A DNA stretch of 64,000 nucleotides from Plasmodium coatneyi (lineage: Eukaryota; Apicomplexa; Aconoidasida; Haemosporida; Plasmodiidae). The DNA is taken from contig NC_033567.1 in the NCBI RefSeq assembly GCF_001680005.1, forward strand, positions 1,736,001 to 1,800,000, given 5' to 3'. Of this stretch, positions 58,949-64,000 are shown piece after piece. Both the position numbers and the translations under genes were made by a program. The notes under the pieces are model-generated. The model ran no database searches and had not been told where the DNA came from. It saw only the letters and a list, made by a program, of their open reading frames with translations. Every line of letters begins with the position of its first letter. The stretch's first letter is position 1.

Positions 58949-61900
58949 TTTGCGTGATTTTCTTAATAATGCAATTAAATTTTTATATCTTTCTTTTAGT
59001 AGGTACTTCTACTAGGTTTTTTCTTTTCTTTTTTTCTATGTATTCCTATAAAGGTATAGTTAATACAATTAAAATGGTATAGGGGACATAAAACTTTAGA
59101 TAAATTCCTTGGGTAAAATTTTTAATATATAATATATATCTTTATTTGGAATATCCATAATTTTAATTTATTTCTTCTTAACGAATTGAATAAATAATAT
59201 TTATAAGAACTTCGCGCCTTTTTTACCTTTTTACGAGACAGTTGGATTAAATAGATTCGGGTTTTGTTTTGCAAGAAGAATAAATGTATTTTCTTATTTT
59301 TAGTAAAATAAAAAATTTATTCTTTCCCCATTTGTATTTTTAAAAAAATAAAAATAATCAATAATCATCAATTATTCGAAAAATATATTTTCTACAATGT
59401 TATATATATACATATAATGTAGGATGATAAATAGTATTGTAGAATTTTAAAAAATAAAAATGTTTTTTTTTATTCCGAATTATGGCAATTTCTTTTGCGT
59501 AAATTGTACGTGATTATAATTATTATATTTCCGCTTGTACTTAAAAAATACCTTTCGACACTATATTTAAAATAAAAGCATATAATAAGTAGCATTTTTA
59601 ATTTACAAATCGGTCAGACCCGAGTTCGAAAAGAAGTGCATAAAAAAAAATACCACTTCTTAATTCTAATAAAAAGAATATTCTTTATATAATATTTATA
59701 TATTATCCATATAAAATACATAGGTCTTTTTTCTTTTAATTTCTTCCATCAAAACTTGCAGAAGTGCTACATTACTCCCAAGCATATTTTTTACGTATAC
59801 CATTAGGTACATGTATACCTATATAATTATATTTTTTAACTCCGCTTAAAATAATCGATCAAAATATGTACCGTGCAGCAGCGCAATCCCGTCCTAAAAT
59901 TTGTCATAACGTTTTCGTAAAAATCATCCAAAGGGGATATAGACCCATGCAAAAAAGCAACCTTAATTTTTTAGGCTATTTTTCTGAGATAATAAACGTT
60001 TGGTATAATTCAAAACGCAGTTTATTACTACCCTTTTTTATTTTGCAAAAAATAAAATTTCTAATTAGAAAAAGTTCATGTGTTTCTGCTAAAAAAATAA
60101 AACGCAAATAATGCTTCCCTATCGTGTGTATGCTTGTACTGCATACTGAATGTACGGGAAAAATTGGCTATAAAATGGTCCACAAGATGGGCTACAGAAT
60201 GGGCCATAAAAATTACGGCACTTTGTTTTATTATTTTTCCTTTCGACGTACATGTGCTGTTAGCCACCTTAAAGATTTGTAGACTCCCAAAGAAAACGAT
60301 AAATCCAGGCAAGCTATAAAATTTTAAAACAACGCCTGCATAATATTTTTTACCCAAAATGTATGACCGCATTTTACTGTAATAGCAAAAGATCGCATAT
60401 CGTTAAAATGATTGAAGTTGAAGGTACAAAGCGACAAGATATATATATTAGCAGTTCCTACTTATTGCTTACCGAGCACTTTTGCTTAAAAAAAATCATT
60501 ATCGACGACGAAAGTACACATTCGTGCAATTATTTATATTCCGTAAATTCTATAAAAAACTCTTTCCAATTTCTATTTTAATATGATAATATCGTAAGGG
60601 ATATGACTAACGCCAACGAGCATTCTCCTTCGTTAAAGCCAAATAACAAATTTACCTTTAAAGGGGAATGTTTATTGAGCAGTTAATCTTCTTTTAAAGC
60701 ATATATTCGTGTTACGGCTACACATGGTGTGAATAAATTATAGCACAAATAAATCATCACTTTTTAAGGTATATTCCTCATGCTATCAGGATGTCCACCC
60801 CACAAATGTGTAATAAAATATGATTTCATATACACGTCCTACTTCATTATTTTTATGACAAATTTTATCTATTCTAAAAGGAAGAAGGCAAATAAAGGAC
60901 ACCTAGCGAGACTGTTAGAATAAAAGAAACGTTATTTTAACATGAAGGATCTATATATCCTCCATGATAAATCTTCAATTTGCGTACCTGCCCTTTTCAC
61001 CGGTTAATATATAAAATCAAAAATTTTAATCAAAACGGTAAGCAATGAATATGCTCAAATTTTTCATTTCAGTGAAGATGGTTAAAACGGTACTGTGCTC
61101 ATCTTCCTTGTAAAAGAATTTATACACCCATGCACCATTTTTTTTATGTGATCCGCAAGAGGGTGCGGGGTTATTCATAACGCGTACATACATATATTGA
61201 GAAAGTTACGAATTCTATTTTATAGTCGCTCATTACGAACACAGGCTACTTTTCGCAAAGCTTTTTTCAGCCCCAATTTTGGCATACTTGCCATTATATT
61301 GCGTGCAAATTTTTTTAATCGCTTGAAAAAATGTTTTTTATTTAACGTATTATTAGCTAGCCCTTCAACAAATTGTTTCTTTTTCTCATTAAGTAGGACT
61401 ATACATTGAACTGAATATGATCACAGTGTTTAACGTTTTTTGCGTACACAAAAGGAGTGGCACATTTGTAAAGGTATTTAAATGCCCGTTGTATGGTCAT
61501 GCCCTGTGAGCACTACCCCCCTTGTGTAAATTGGCTAAATTGAGACTAAAGATTTTCCGTTTTATCACAAACAATAACTTCATTGTATAAGCAGGATGAA
61601 ATGTAATGTTTAAAATGTGCAAAAAGAAAGGGTACCGTGACCTCTTATGCATATAAAAGACAACAGAAAAGGAAACCCTATTTGTGATAAAAAATGTTAA
61701 AAAATATATATCCTTTCACGAGCCGCAAATGTTACACTTATACGTTAAATGAACGCATTCTTACAATAGCAAAAATGTGATTAGAACAATATTATGACGC
61801 AATTTTTGTTGAAGCATTTACTTGGAATTTTTTTCTAAGTTATAATTTTTACCCCTTCTTTTTTGACCCCTTTGTAATAAACCAAAAATGAGTTATTGAA

Positions 61901-63690
61901 AAGTCTCCAGCATGTGAGGGAACACATTCAAAAGAACGCTATGCATAATGTGCAACGCAATATTGTTTCAAATCATTTTAAAGTTCATCCTATTCTTTTA
62001 ACAATTAGGCAAAGCGAATTACATGAATGTACTTATTGCGGCTTCCTCTAAAATGAAATAATCAGTTTTTGCGAAAAGGCTAACACACAAACGATTATTT
62101 ATTTATTCATTTATGCAATTTCAGTAGACCACGTATTTGAACTTTTATCTGAGCCTAACTTTATCATAAATCGTCCATGCACAGTTTGCTATTTTGTTCC
62201 TACATAAATATTAACCTTTAAATTACTTTTTTTCTTTTTTTTTTTTTTTACAATGAAATATGGCCTTCCTTTACGGTGAATATTAACCGATTAACATATA
62301 AAGGGTATAAGCGGGTCAGTAAGCATTTCAAATGCAAGGAAAGCAAAAGAGCAAAATGATAGTGTGTCTGTTCAGTTCATGTTTGTCTATAAGGATATTT
62401 CAAACATGGCCGTGAAAATAACGCTTGCCGAAAAAAACCGGCGCCACAGCGAAAAGGTGGGGGGAAAAAAAAATAGACCTATTTAATCTTTTAATGTTCA
62501 CAGGAAATTACGTTACTTAGTTAAAATATTTTCGCAACCGCTTAGCATGTATACATATATTTTTTTTCCAATTCCTTCCACTTTCCCGAATGGGAAATTT
62601 TAAAATGCCCTAAAAATTATTACTTCAAATTACCGCAATTGGAACGCAAAAAAAAAGAAAAGAAAGTTAATCCATTTCTCCTAATAAAATACTTAACAAA
62701 TAAATGATGAATAATAGCCCACGTGCCTAGTAACTTAACCCACTTAAAATTTCCTAAAGGATAAAAAAAAATTCCATTTTTTATAATTCAAAATAATGTA
62801 TTCCTCAAACTTAATTTATAGATTCATTTAATTATTAAAATTTATTCATATTCCTTTTTTCAGTTGATTATACAGTTAATGCGGAATTATTAATTTTCAC
62901 AAAATTAAAAAGGAGAAAGTTCGTCTAAATTATTATACGAATGACGCAATATCTTTGCTATTTTTTTCGTTTATTAACTTTTTTCTTTTTACATAGAAAT
63001 GTAGAAATTCAAAAGTATGCCAATTTACAGCCAAACTATATGTACATACATTTGATGTATAGGTTTACTGTACATAATTAATTATATATTGGGATCAAGT
63101 TCGATGACAATTATTTATATATATTTCGAACATAGCCATTTCAATGATTTTTTTTCTCATTTCAAAAATTGCCATAATTTTAGAAAAAAAAAATTATGGG
63201 CGAGTTTTTTCAATGGGTAAAAATAATACGCAGAAAAAAAAAAAAAAAAATACTTTCCCTATTTTTATTGTTTAGATATCTATGTACGTATTTTGTATTA
63301 TATACTTATATGACATACGCATAAATATGTTTTTTAATTTTTGTAGAACCTATCAAATGAATATTAAAATAAAATTTCTCGTAGCCCAATAAAAAGCAGT
63401 GAAAAAAGAATTATTAAAAATTTCATTAACATTTTGGAAAAGTTATATGTTAAACTTACAGTTCTCAAAGAAATTATATATATTTCAGTTAAACTAACCA
63501 TTTTGAGGGGACTATAATATTTCCAATTACCTCTACAAATAAATTTTTACAGAATTTTTATAATATTATATTAATATACCAAATATAACTTGCCATCGCT
63601 ATTCCTAGCATAAGAATAACCCACACGTATATAGATAAACACAGAAGAAGTTTTAATATACCTATTTTAAGCAATCCTTTTTATTCCAAA
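58949..63690. other. AT-rich intergenic region, no supported gene
   Basis: About 4.7 kb. Small frames at 59866-60111, 60134-60319, 60363-60581 and 61197-61409 were inspected. None has a signal, PEXEL, splice partner or recognised domain. The sequence holds poly-T/poly-A runs and no long repeat. It separates minus-strand gene L from plus-strand gene M, so it includes both promoters. Confidence 0.5.
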
Positions 63691-63897
63691 ATGGAGTACC
63701 CATACGAGAGTCCCTTTCCAAAATTTAATTTATACCATAGTGTAGTTCACAGATATGCAAATAATCGACCAGTCCTTTCAGGGACTTCCCATGAAGTGTA
63801 TATGCAAAACTTCTATGACATTTCGGCAACTAAACTGATTACTACCTATATTTTCTTGATTTTGTTTTTATCCCTGTGCTATAGATTAATTGATAAG
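63691..63897 (+). CDS. gene M: first exon of a probable exported protein, cut by the window end
   Basis: A 69-codon exon starts MEYPYESPFPKFNLYHSVVH and has a recessed hydrophobic segment (LITTYIFLILFLSLCYRLI). It ends in phase 0 at a GATAAG|GTACCA donor; reading through gives a stop within five codons. Length, recessed signal and donor position match exon 1 of genes H to L. The expected exon 2 with the export motif would lie beyond 64000, so the product cannot be named. Confidence 0.6.
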
Positions 63898-64000
63898 GTA
63901 CCATATGCGTAAAAATGGACTATTCAAAAAGGAGACTATATTCCCGTCCTTTTTTTTTCCCCTCCACTATGATGATGTTTCTTGTCAATTATTTCCACTT

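Noticed and set aside
59605..59635. GGTCAGACCCGAGTTCGAA as a tRNA T-arm
   Set aside because: No matching acceptor stem, anticodon arm or D arm could be drawn around it.

Overview
This window is nuclear DNA of a malaria parasite. The evidence is AT-rich intergenic DNA with homopolymer runs, short GT-AG introns, many variant-antigen genes of the KIR (pir superfamily) type, a SICA/STP1-type gene, PHIST-domain exported proteins, and degenerate GGGTT(T/C)A telomere-like heptads lying inside the sequence. KIR genes together with SICA-type sequence point to the Plasmodium knowlesi / P. coatneyi lineage of simian parasites. I cannot choose the species from sequence alone. All exon structures below are my own GT-AG predictions checked for reading phase.

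Left block (1 to about 30 kb): a KIR array. Six multi-exon KIR loci are present: A (minus, 958-2541), B (plus, 9020-11619, with two ectodomains), C (minus, 13844-15745), D (minus, 17363-19461, a pseudogene with a stop in the core motif), F (plus, 22245-23924) and G (minus, 25456-26889). There are also two orphan exons: a cytoplasmic-tail exon E at 20666-20935 and a membrane exon at 28262-28580. Two related two-exon genes with paired membrane segments lie at 3346-4571 and 5854-6731. Large non-coding cassettes separate the KIR genes. One is a 33-bp hairpin-forming repeat array plus a GC-rich block, found between both convergent pairs (B/C and F/G). The second is a different repeat plus GC-rich block, found 3' of KIR D and 3' of the SICA-type gene. 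G-rich minisatellites recur near or inside KIR loci.

Middle (30.3 to 37 kb): a complete three-exon SICA-like/STP1-type gene (minus, 30367-33023) encodes an extracellular Cys-containing domain, a Thr/Ser/Pro-rich stalk, one membrane helix, a SICA C-terminal domain and a Trp-rich tail. Next to it, on the other strand, degenerate telomere-like heptads (34040-34630) run into a broken remnant of a SICAvar last exon (34630-35300).

Right block (37.3 to 64 kb): exported-protein genes. Genes H (minus, 37317-38527) and I (plus, 45521-48104) are inverted relatives that share a promoter and exon 1 but differ in exon 2: H encodes an 8-residue repeat protein, I a long acidic PHIST protein. A gene-poor 6.7-kb spacer separates them. 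PHIST genes J (51866-52983) and K (54898-55789) and a two-helix exported protein L (57836-58948) follow on the minus strand, and a partial first exon M begins at 63691. The common plan is exon 1 carrying a recessed hydrophobic signal and exon 2 starting shortly before an export motif (RNLSE in J and K).

Taken together the genes are an antigenic-variation and red-cell-remodelling neighbourhood: KIR and SICA-type proteins for the infected-cell surface, and PHIST and other exported proteins for the host cell cytoplasm. No rRNA or tRNA gene, CRISPR array or transposon was recognised.
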